From Cetobacterium sp. 8H (GTDB lineage Bacteria > Fusobacteriota > Fusobacteriia > Fusobacteriales > Fusobacteriaceae), in contig NZ_JACHTG010000004.1 of NCBI RefSeq assembly GCF_014250675.1, positions 807,501 through 871,500 on the forward strand: DNA of 64,000 bases, read 5' to 3'. Position 1 is the stretch's first letter. Each line of letters begins with the position of its first letter. Under the pieces are notes generated by a model. It did not search any database, was not told where the DNA came from, and saw only the letters and a list, made by a program, of their open reading frames with translations. Both the position numbers and the translations under genes were made by a program. Shown one piece after another: positions 57,134-64,000 of the stretch.

Positions 57134-58525
57134 ATGGGAATTGAAATATTAATTGTGGGAATAATTATATTGGTGAGCTTGTTTTCAATAAGAGTATCTA
57201 AGAGATTGGAGATACCGCTGCTGATAATGTTCCTTTTAGTTGGGATGTTGGCAGGGTCAGAAGGTATCGGAAGAATATATTTTGATAATGCTTTTTTAGC
57301 ACAAAATATTGGAAGTTTAGCTCTGATATTTATAATATTTTCAGGGGGACTTGAGACAAAAAAAGAGGATGTGAAGACAGCGTTTTATCCAAGTTGTACA
57401 CTTGCAACTATTGGAGTTTTGCTAACTGCTATTTTATCTGGGATAATAGTGTACTATCTGACAGGATTTACTTTGAAAGAGTCATTGCTGTTCAGTGCGA
57501 TGGTATCATCCACAGACGCTGCTGCCGTTATGTCTATTCTAGGTGACTCTAAGCTGAAGAAAAATATAAAATCAGTTGTGGAAATTGAGTCTGGAAGCAA
57601 TGATCCAATGGCATATGCACTGATATTATTTTTAATATCATTTTTTAAAAATGATAGTACATCACTTTTAAGTGGGAGTATTTTTTTGATAAAACAGATT
57701 GGATTAGGAGCTCTAATCGGTTACTGTTTTGGAAAATTAGCACTTCCATTGGCAAGTTATATAAGAATTGTGAGAGAGGAATTTCTAACAATCCATTTAA
57801 TAGCAGTTGTATTTATGTGTTTCGGATTAGCTACTGTGATAGAAGGAAATGGATATCTTGCAATATATATAGCTGGAATAATGATTGGAAATGAAAAGTT
57901 TAACTTTAAGTTAAATAGCATTAGAAACATGAGATTGATAACTTGGTTTATGCAGATTGCCATGTTCGTAATACTTGGATTGTTGGTATTCCCAAGTCAA
58001 TTGCTAGACTATATCTATATAGGAACTCTACTGTCTGTTTTAATGATAATTGTAGTTAGAATAATCGTGGTGTATGGATTGCTTTGGCCTTTTAAATTTA
58101 CGAATAAGGAAAAGTTTTTCATATCTTGGGCTGGCTTAAAAGGTGCCGTACCTATAATATTTTCTACAATGGCAATAACAGAAGGACTTCCTAATGCACA
58201 AGGTATGTTCAATCTAACATTTTACATCGTAGTTTTCTCTGTTTTGTTACAAGGGATGACATTGAAAAGTGTTGGTAAAAAATTGAAGCTATTCGATGAA
58301 GAAGAAATCGATGACAAAGAGATTGAGGTTGATGAATTAGAGGAGCTAGCTATAAAAAAGATGATTTTAGATAGCGATTCTGAATATATCAATAAAAAAA
58401 TTAAAGACTTAGAGCTTCCTAAAGGGATGTTGATTATTTCTGTAAAAAGAGACTCTAACTATATAACTCCTAAAGGTGACGCTATTTTATTGGAAGGAGA
58501 TATTATTTTATTTTCTCAGAATTAA
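57134..58525 (+). CDS. CPA1 cation/proton antiporter with RCK-C domain (NhaP2/CvrA-like)
   Basis: 463 residues. About 12 membrane segments carry the exchanger signatures SSTDAAAV and ESGSNDPMA, the latter with the transport Asn-Asp pair. After about residue 380 comes an acidic linker and a TrkA-C/RCK-C domain (IKDLELPKGMLIISVKRD) that gates by nucleotide or ion binding. Such proteins exchange potassium or sodium for protons to control pH and volume. RBS AGGCAGG. Two envelope proteins follow in the same unit. Confidence 0.92.
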   Translation: MGIEILIVGIIILVSLFSIRVSKRLEIPLLIMFLLVGMLAGSEGIGRIYFDNAFLAQNIGSLALIFIIFSGGLETKKEDVKTAFYPSCTLATIGVLLTAILSGIIVYYLTGFTLKESLLFSAMVSSTDAAAVMSILGDSKLKKNIKSVVEIESGSNDPMAYALILFLISFFKNDSTSLLSGSIFLIKQIGLGALIGYCFGKLALPLASYIRIVREEFLTIHLIAVVFMCFGLATVIEGNGYLAIYIAGIMIGNEKFNFKLNSIRNMRLITWFMQIAMFVILGLLVFPSQLLDYIYIGTLLSVLMIIVVRIIVVYGLLWPFKFTNKEKFFISWAGLKGAVPIIFSTMAITEGLPNAQGMFNLTFYIVVFSVLLQGMTLKSVGKKLKLFDEEEIDDKEIEVDELEELAIKKMILDSDSEYINKKIKDLELPKGMLIISVKRDSNYITPKGDAILLEGDIILFSQN

Positions 58526-58572
58526 CAAAAATAATGAAAAGTTTATTTTTTAAAATCAGAAGGAGGAAAAGT

Positions 58573-59136
58573 ATGGAAGTAAAAAGAGTGTTACTATCTA
58601 TGTCAGTATTTGTATTTGTAAGTGCATCAATTTTAGCAAATAAGATGCCGACTATGAAGTCAGAAACTCAAAGAAATATTGAGGTTGAAGAGTCTTTGAT
58701 AAGAGAGTTTTCTCTTGTAAGAGGAGAGGATAGAGTAAATTATTTTTATAATAATATCGATCTAGATGGAGATAAGAAGCCGGAGATAATAGTATATGCT
58801 TACGGACCTATGCTCGGAGGAAGTGGAGGATATTCTGGACTTGTTCTTAAAGAAAGAAGTGAAGGGTATGACACAGTTTCAAAGTTTACTAACTTACGTC
58901 CTCCAATTATAGTTAGTAATAAAACTACAAAAGGATGGAAAGATATAATTCTTGAAGTATCTGGAGGAGGCGCTCCTTCAGGAAAAGTAGTTATGAAGTT
59001 TAATGGTAAGAAATATCCATTAAATCCAACAACACAAACTCTGTTACCAAAAGATGTAAAAATAGACGGTGTTGAAATTATATCTGATAATTTAATGGAA
59101 TATCATGGAATCCCTTTAGAAAAACTTGGGAATTAA
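58573..59136 (+). CDS. periplasmic protein of unknown function with an Asp-rich loop
   Basis: 187 residues. Signal peptide to about residue 22 (cleavage after ILA). NNIDLDGDKKPEIIVYAYG resembles a calcium-binding DxDxD loop of FG-GAP-type repeats, found here once. The rest is beta-rich. ATG 58573 follows AAGGAGG; a longer opening at 58534 has no site. 47 nt after the antiporter. No named family recognised. Confidence 0.82.
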   Translation: MEVKRVLLSMSVFVFVSASILANKMPTMKSETQRNIEVEESLIREFSLVRGEDRVNYFYNNIDLDGDKKPEIIVYAYGPMLGGSGGYSGLVLKERSEGYDTVSKFTNLRPPIIVSNKTTKGWKDIILEVSGGGAPSGKVVMKFNGKKYPLNPTTQTLLPKDVKIDGVEIISDNLMEYHGIPLEKLGN

Positions 59137-59154
59137 CAGAAGGAAGGAGAAAAA

Positions 59155-59670
59155 ATGAAATTTTTTTTAATAATTATAGTTACAATATTTTCTTTAACAG
59201 CTTGTAAAAAGGATAGTGATGTATCTCTTTTAAAATTTTTTCCTGAGTCAAATTTAAAATATTCAGGTGGCTTTGAGAACAGTGGTTATACAATTATAAC
59301 TAAAAAATTGAGAGATGATTTAGTTTTACAAACAACTGAGACTACAGCACTAGAAACTTCAAGGGTTATAAAGATAACACCGGAGTCAGCTACTGTAATA
59401 TTTTTAAGTGGTGAAGGAGAAGAATATAAACCTGGAAAAATTAATAGTGATTTAATAATAATGAAGATGCCATTAGAAAAAGGTAATAGCTGGGAGTCTG
59501 AAGGAAATAGATACGAAGTTATTAGTTTTGATGGTAAGATACTTGTTATTGAAAGAGATAATGGAAACAGCAATATAAAGTATACCTATGAGATTGATAA
59601 AGGACTTATAAAAGAAAGTTTTGAATCGGAGGGATTTAAAAAGGAATCAGAATTACAAGAGAATAAATAA
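59155..59670 (+). CDS. putative lipoprotein
   Basis: 171 residues. Type II signal with lipobox LTAC (Cys 17), then a beta-rich domain of about 150 residues that I cannot assign. AAGGAGG upstream, 18 nt after the previous gene. Predicted to be anchored in the inner leaflet of the outer membrane or in the inner membrane. Last gene of the antiporter unit. Confidence 0.85.
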   Translation: MKFFLIIIVTIFSLTACKKDSDVSLLKFFPESNLKYSGGFENSGYTIITKKLRDDLVLQTTETTALETSRVIKITPESATVIFLSGEGEEYKPGKINSDLIIMKMPLEKGNSWESEGNRYEVISFDGKILVIERDNGNSNIKYTYEIDKGLIKESFESEGFKKESELQENK

Positions 59671-59680
59671 TATAAAAAGA

Positions 59681-59704
59681 CCGTATTGATAACTTTCAAT
59701 ACGG
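59681..59704. terminator. hairpin between the lipoprotein gene and MATE exporter 1
   Basis: CCGTATTGA (59681-59689) with TCAATACGG (59696-59704). The T tract is poor on both strands, so it is a moderate terminator for the converging genes. Confidence 0.6.
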
Positions 59705-59755
59705 CCTTACTATTATAACTAAAGTACCTCATAATAATTCTAAAGATAGAAAAAT

Positions 59756-61075
59756 TTATTGTTTTTTAGGTATAGATTTTATACAATAATTTAGTAAAAC
59801 TGATTTCAAATTTTTACAAAGCAGAAGATACCAAGTTATAAAGCAGAAAGTTTCAGAAAATAGAGGACTCAGCCAGATTCCTTTTAAACCCCAATAATAG
59901 CTTGCTATACTAATGGTAATGGGGAAAAATAAAAGTGCTCTAAAAAAAGATATAATATTAGAATTTTTAGGGTTATTTATAGCTTGATAGTATCCCGATT
60001 GAATAACATTAATTCCAATAATAAAAAAAGAAAGATTAAAAAGAATAAGCCCAATATATGTTTCATTTAAAATACTTCTATTTTTAGTAAATAATCCTAC
60101 AATATTGTATCCGTAAAAATATGATATAGCAAAATAGATAGAGTTAATAATAATAGAAGATATAATTGTAAATTTAAAAAATTTGGAAACATTTTCATAG
60201 TTTTTAGCCCCATGATTAAAACTAAATAGTGGCTGAACACCAAAAGATAAACCTAGTAAAAGCATATAGATTATGGTAGTTAAATAGTTTATTATTCCAA
60301 ATGAAGCCAATTGATTTTCATTTCCAATTTTGGAAATGGCTAGATTCATACAAAAGACCATTATTGAAAATGTGATTTCCATGAAAAAGGATGGAAATCC
60401 TAGTACAATAAAGCTCAGAATATTTTCTCTGTGTAGTTCAGTTTTTCCAAAAGAAAGATGTCCTTTTTTTAATAGAAAATGCAGCATAATAATTAGAACC
60501 GTTAAAATTTGTCCCAGTCCAGTAGCTATAGCAGCACCCTTTATCCCCCATTTAAAAATAAAAATGAATATATAATCTAAAACTATATTTAAAAAAGCAC
60601 CAGAAACGGTTGCCAGCATGGCAAGTCTGGGATTTCCATCATTTCTTATAAAGCTACTTAAAGCTATTCCTAGTATATTAGGGATGCAGAACATAACATA
60701 ATATATATTAGCTTTTTCTAAAATATTTCCATTGGCCCCTAAAATTAAAACTATCTTTTTTGAAAAAACAACAAAGATGAAACTCATAAAAAAGCTTAAA
60801 ATTAATAAAACTATAAAAGCTTCTCTAAAGATGCTGATCCCTTTTGGTATATTCTTTCTTCCAAAACTTTCGGAAATAAGAGTTCCACCTCCCACAGCAA
60901 ACATTGTTGCTATTCCAAAAAAGAAAATTGATACAGGTACTACTAAGTTAACAGCGGCAAGAGCTAAGTTACCAACTCCTTGTCCTACAAAAATTCCATC
61001 TATAATTACGTAAAGAGATGATATAAACATTGCGAATACAGATGGAACGGCATAATTAATAAATTTTTTTAACAT
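59756..61075 (-). CDS. MATE family multidrug exporter 1
   Basis: 439 residues with 12 membrane segments in two related halves, of the NorM/DinF/MepA superfamily. The N-terminal VPSVFAMFISSLYVIIDGIFVG and VVPVSIFFFGIATMFAVGGG stretches are typical; these pumps use a sodium or proton gradient to expel cationic compounds. ATG at 61075 follows GGAGGAAG on the minus strand; the frame is open to 61174, but that part covers the promoter. Divergent from a MerR regulator with its operator between them. Confidence 0.93.
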   Translation of the reverse strand: MLKKFINYAVPSVFAMFISSLYVIIDGIFVGQGVGNLALAAVNLVVPVSIFFFGIATMFAVGGGTLISESFGRKNIPKGISIFREAFIVLLILSFFMSFIFVVFSKKIVLILGANGNILEKANIYYVMFCIPNILGIALSSFIRNDGNPRLAMLATVSGAFLNIVLDYIFIFIFKWGIKGAAIATGLGQILTVLIIMLHFLLKKGHLSFGKTELHRENILSFIVLGFPSFFMEITFSIMVFCMNLAISKIGNENQLASFGIINYLTTIIYMLLLGLSFGVQPLFSFNHGAKNYENVSKFFKFTIISSIIINSIYFAISYFYGYNIVGLFTKNRSILNETYIGLILFNLSFFIIGINVIQSGYYQAINNPKNSNIISFFRALLFFPITISIASYYWGLKGIWLSPLFSETFCFITWYLLLCKNLKSVLLNYCIKSIPKKQ

Positions 61076-61100
61076 TTTACTTCCTCCTTCAATAAAAAAT

Positions 61101-61131
61101 AGTATATACTCTATTGTAGCAATAGAGTCAA
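61101..61131 (-). promoter_or_regulatory. MATE 1 promoter with 19-bp MerR-type spacer
   Basis: Minus strand: -35 TTGACT (61126-61131) and -10 TATACT (61101-61106), both good, separated by 19 bp. That overlong spacer is the hallmark of promoters activated by MerR proteins through DNA untwisting. Confidence 0.9.
61108..61128. promoter_or_regulatory. MerR operator
   Basis: Perfect inverted repeat with 9-bp arms, ACTCTATTG and CAATAGAGT, around TAG. It fills the spacer of the MATE promoter and lies 22 nt before the regulator start, so the regulator probably also controls itself. Confidence 0.9.
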
Positions 61132-61149
61132 AGGCAAATTGGAGGGAAG

Positions 61150-61932
61150 ATGATATTTTCAATAGGTGAAACATCTAAATTAACTAAAGTTTCGATTCAA
61201 GCTCTTCGTCACTATGATAAAGAGGGGCTTTTAAAACCAGTTTTTGTTGATGAAGATACAAAATATAGATATTATTCAATAGATCAGTTTTTACAAATAG
61301 ATTTCATAAAAAGATGTAAGTCTTTAGGATTTTCTTTGGAAAAAATAAAACAGATTTTATACGAGGGAAATAATTTGGAAGATATTTTAAAATCCATTAG
61401 TTTTCAGAAGGATATAATAGAAAAAGAGATTGAAAATTTAAAAAATATAAAGTCTAATTTAGTTAGATTAGAGAGTACTTTAAGTAGTGCTATGAATAAT
61501 TTAAATAAACCTCCTCAAGTAAAAGAGTTAGAATTTTTTGTTTTAGGAACTTCTAAAGGGGAGATAAAAGATAATAATGATATCGAAACTCACATAAGGA
61601 AAAATTTTAAAAAAATAGATATTTCTTATAATATAAATGATACTTTTATTATTTTAAAGGTAGATAAAAATAATTTTAATTGCTATGAAGAAATGATAGT
61701 GGCATCGAGTAGTATTAAAAGTGATATAATTTATAAAAATAAAGAAGTATCTTTATTTATCGAAGGAGCTGCTTTTAAAAATGAAATATATTTTGAAAAA
61801 ATAAAAAAATTTGAAAGAGATTCTAAGTTAAGCAGTTCTGAAAATTTTTTTGAGATATATTATATTTCAAAGTTAGACAATAAAAATGAGGAGTACTCTT
61901 TAATAAATATTTTTCATCCTTTTGAAATTTAA
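61150..61932 (+). CDS. MerR family regulator (BmrR-like)
   Basis: 260 residues. Winged helix at about 1-70 (FSIGETSKLTKVSIQALRHYDKEG in two parts, then YRYYSIDQF), a dimer coiled coil at about 75-115, and a C-terminal effector domain of about 145 residues, the BmrR/GyrI-type plan for binding bulky drugs. No metal-binding cysteine pattern. RBS TTGGAGG. With the adjoining exporter and operator it forms a self-contained drug-sensing module. Confidence 0.93.
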   Translation: MIFSIGETSKLTKVSIQALRHYDKEGLLKPVFVDEDTKYRYYSIDQFLQIDFIKRCKSLGFSLEKIKQILYEGNNLEDILKSISFQKDIIEKEIENLKNIKSNLVRLESTLSSAMNNLNKPPQVKELEFFVLGTSKGEIKDNNDIETHIRKNFKKIDISYNINDTFIILKVDKNNFNCYEEMIVASSSIKSDIIYKNKEVSLFIEGAAFKNEIYFEKIKKFERDSKLSSSENFFEIYYISKLDNKNEEYSLINIFHPFEI

Positions 61933-61968
61933 TGGTAGAAAAATATCCGTAGAGTAGCTTAAAAATAA

Positions 61969-62000
61969 AAAGACCATACTAAGAAATTAGTATGGTCTTT
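61969..62000 (-). terminator. terminator of tmRNA, perhaps shared with the merR gene
   Basis: 14-bp stem (61969-61982 with 61987-62000) with a GAAA loop on the plus strand. The minus strand has the better T tract, so it mainly ends ssrA. Confidence 0.88.
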
Positions 62001-62038
62001 ACTATTTCAACAACTAAATCATTAGTTGGTGGATTTCA

Positions 62039-62387
62039 TGGTGGAGATGACGGGAATCGAACCCGTGTCCAAAATTGCAAGCGCCATAAGCTTCTACAAG
62101 CTTAGTTTGCTATTAAATTTCGCAATAGTTACTCCCGCAAACAGGGCTAACTAATGCTATCCTCTAGAATGTCCCCTAGAACTTAGAGAAATCAGCTTAG
62201 GGTAATCTGTATTTAAGTGACACCTTTACTGAACGCTCCTACAGAATAGAAAGTTCAAAGGTGAGCTGACATTATGCAGCTAAAGCGTAATTATTGTTTC
62301 CATCTAAACGATGAGTTGACCTCTCACAGCGATCAACCTGGCCTGCTACCTATAACCTCACAACCCTGTCGAAACCTTTGCATCCCC
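62039..62387 (-). ncRNA. ssrA: tmRNA
   Basis: 349 nt in one piece. The 5' GGGGATG pairs with 3' CATCTCC to form a tRNA-like acceptor stem whose third pair is G-U, the alanine identity element; discriminator A and an encoded CCA follow. The T-arm is GGGTTCGATTCCCGTC-like. The tag frame (62272-62301) runs GGA AAC AAT AAT TAC GCT TTA GCT GCA TAA, that is GNNNYALAA after the tRNA-borne Ala. It rescues stalled ribosomes and marks proteins for proteolysis, for example by Lon, which is in this window. smpB is not. Confidence 0.97.
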
Positions 62388-62405
62388 ATTATTAAATTGT
62401 ACTTT

Positions 62406-62434
62406 ATTATAACACATATTTTTTTGAAACTCAA
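62406..62434 (-). promoter_or_regulatory. ssrA promoter
   Basis: Minus strand: -35 TTGAGT (62429-62434), spacer 17, -10 TATAAT (62406-62411). Transcription would start about 12 nt before the mature 5' end, leaving a short leader for RNase P. Confidence 0.8.
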
Positions 62435-62446
62435 TGAAACTTTATA

Positions 62447-63778
62447 TTAACTTTTTAGACTTTTAATCTTTTTTAATGTTAAAAAGAAAAGAACAATTGC
62501 TACAGTGGTATCAGCAATTGGAAAAGCTAACCAAACCCCTGTTTCTTGGAAAAAATGTCCTAAAATATAAACTAAAGGAATATTTAAAACAATAATTCTA
62601 GCTACAAAAAATCTGGTTGCGATAACGTTCTCTTTTATAGATTGAAAAAAATTGTTACAAGCTAAGAAAATAGCTGTAAATGGCATTAAAAATAGATTGA
62701 TTCTCATACTAGAAACAGTGAAATCAACAAGAGTAGGATCATTTTTTATAAAAAATGAAACAATTGTTTCTGTGTTTGTAAGCATCAAGACAACAAGTAC
62801 AAAAGACACACTGATAACTGTATAAAGCTGTATTTTTAACACATCTTTAACTCTTTTAAAATTATTAGAACCAAAGTTATAAGATATTATTGCAGCAGTA
62901 CCTTGATTAAATCCTTGAAGACTTGTATTCATAACACTTCTACAGATAGAAATGATACCGATAGCAGCAGTAGCAATATCCCCACCATAAATTCCAGCTT
63001 GTTTGTTAGTGACTGTTATAACTGAAGATTGAAGAAGTTGATTGTAGAATCGGGGACTTCCAATTCTAAATATCTCTTTTAAAATTTTAAGGTTCAAAGA
63101 GCAGTTTTTTTTAGAAAAGTTAATAGTGTCTGATTTTGTAAAATAATATAGAACGTAAAGAGCACTTAAAAAGGTTGCAATAAATGTAGCTAAAGAAGCC
63201 CCTTGAATTCCCATCCCAAATTTTAAAATAAAAATATAGTCTAAAATAACATTTAAGACTCCAGTAAAAATATTGACACCCATGGCTGTTACAGAATCTC
63301 CAATTCCTCTAATTAAGGTACTTTGCCCTAGAATCATTTGAAAAATTGCCACAGGGATCAAAAAGCTTGTGTATTTTTTAGCAAATGGAATAATCGAATC
63401 AGAAGCACCAAGATATCTAAGTATTGGAACATTGAAAGACCATAGAAAAATTGAAAGTAAAAATCCAACTATTATAATCCACATAAATCCTGTACATAAG
63501 ACTTTTTCAGCTCCATCTCGGTCATTGCTACCCAATTTAACTCCTATGATGATTGCAATACCAGAAAATGCAAAATTGAAACTATTGATAATCATGGCAT
63601 ATGGAAAAACTAGTGCAACAGCGGCCATGCCAGCTCTTCCAGCAACTTGTCCGATAAAAAATCTGTCTGTTAAAACACAAAGCATGCCTATAATAGCTCC
63701 AAAAGATGAAGGAACACTAAATTTTAAAATAGTAGATAGTGTTCCTTGTTTTTCAAATTTTATACTCAAATCATTCAA
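62447..63778 (-). CDS. MATE family exporter 2
   Basis: 443 residues with 12 membrane segments. The N-terminal FSVPSSFGAIIGMLCVLTDRFFIGQ and GTAAIISYNFGS in the second half are MATE motifs. It is only distantly similar to exporter 1 and closer to the MepA/DinF-like branch. The start is TTG at 63778, with GGGGG 9 nt upstream. It follows the hemolysin III gene by 24 nt, so both are in one transcript. Confidence 0.9.
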   Translation of the reverse strand: MNDLSIKFEKQGTLSTILKFSVPSSFGAIIGMLCVLTDRFFIGQVAGRAGMAAVALVFPYAMIINSFNFAFSGIAIIIGVKLGSNDRDGAEKVLCTGFMWIIIVGFLLSIFLWSFNVPILRYLGASDSIIPFAKKYTSFLIPVAIFQMILGQSTLIRGIGDSVTAMGVNIFTGVLNVILDYIFILKFGMGIQGASLATFIATFLSALYVLYYFTKSDTINFSKKNCSLNLKILKEIFRIGSPRFYNQLLQSSVITVTNKQAGIYGGDIATAAIGIISICRSVMNTSLQGFNQGTAAIISYNFGSNNFKRVKDVLKIQLYTVISVSFVLVVLMLTNTETIVSFFIKNDPTLVDFTVSSMRINLFLMPFTAIFLACNNFFQSIKENVIATRFFVARIIVLNIPLVYILGHFFQETGVWLAFPIADTTVAIVLFFLTLKKIKSLKS

Positions 63779-63802
63779 AATATTTCCCCCAAGTTGTGCC
63801 GA

Positions 63803-64000
63803 TTAAATTAAGAAGTATATTGAAAAATAGTTTAATATACTTCCGGCTAAAACAAAAATATGCCATATTCCATGAGAAAATTTTCTGTTTTTCATCATAT
63901 AAAATACAGTTCCAACAGAGTAGCTAACACCACCCCAAATTAATAATTTTAATGATATCGGAGATATAAGTGTTTTTAAATCATCGAAAACAAATACAAT
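63803..64000 (-). CDS. hemolysin III family protein, 3' end only
   Basis: The last 65 codons of a membrane protein whose start lies beyond the window. The visible part reads LIWGGVSYSVGTVFYMMKN, then HGIWHIFVLAGSILNYFSI, the two last conserved segments of the hemolysin III/YqfA (PAQR-like) family, including the HxxWHxFVLxGS histidines. The stop is at 63803-63805, 24 nt before the MATE 2 start. Despite the family name, hemolysis is unproven for most members. Confidence 0.88.
   Translation of the reverse strand: MVFVFDDLKTLISPISLKLLIWGGVSYSVGTVFYMMKNRKFSHGIWHIFVLAGSILNYFSIYFLI

Overview
The window is an AT-rich bacterial chromosome segment, almost certainly from a member of the Fusobacteriota (Fusobacteriaceae; a Cetobacterium-like genus is my best guess, not proven). 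The basis is the strongly A/T-ending codon use with AGA as almost the only arginine codon, the style of the ribosomal proteins, and Gram-negative envelope features (signal peptides, a lipoprotein) beside Firmicute-like genes. It is core chromosome: I see no insertion sequence, prophage, CRISPR array or integrase.

Layout. 1-3705: an rRNA operon (16S 3' end, 23S, 5S) with no spacer tRNA and a 28-nt processing stem that brackets 23S. 3770-8976: one tight unit of galE, an unrecognised protein with a possible HEPN motif, two molybdenum-hydroxylase maturation factors (YqeB-like, XdhC-like), moaC and a GltS-like symporter. 9061-10974: an ABC-F ATPase. 11083-15352: str operon (rpsL-rpsG-fusA-tuf). 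15571-31336: merged S10-spc-alpha clusters, rpsJ to rplQ, with secY, adk, map, infA, rpmJ and rpoA. 31583: a cold-shock protein.

31887-39428: coaE, a U32/RlhA-like protein, pgpA, cinA, an XRE-cupin regulator and a single-chain FakA-FakB (DAK2-DegV) fusion. 39578: a second galE. 40627-43459: birA, an atypical mnmA, an M24 aminopeptidase. 43634-49204: an AbgT transporter, an alpha/beta hydrolase, a purine permease (-), a SEC-C protein (-) and a YfcE phosphodiesterase. 49263-51650: lon (-). 51849-54904: gnd-zwf-pgl, the whole oxidative pentose phosphate branch, with both junctions overlapping by 14 nt. 54935-59670: a membrane-GNAT fusion, small secreted and redox proteins, and a CPA1 antiporter transcribed with a 54-aa membrane protein and two envelope proteins. 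59756-64000: a MATE exporter divergent from a MerR regulator with a textbook MerR operator, tmRNA (-), a second MATE exporter (-) and the 3' end of a hemolysin III gene (-).

Most units end in clear intrinsic terminators, several of them bidirectional between converging genes. The points most worth following are the HEPN/cysteine-cluster protein, structured leaders before rplC and rpsM, an unusual share of GTG/TTG starts in ribosomal genes, a promoter element shared by the translation operons, the FakA-FakB and membrane-GNAT fusions, and a 54-aa membrane protein whose ribosome binding site is masked by a hairpin.
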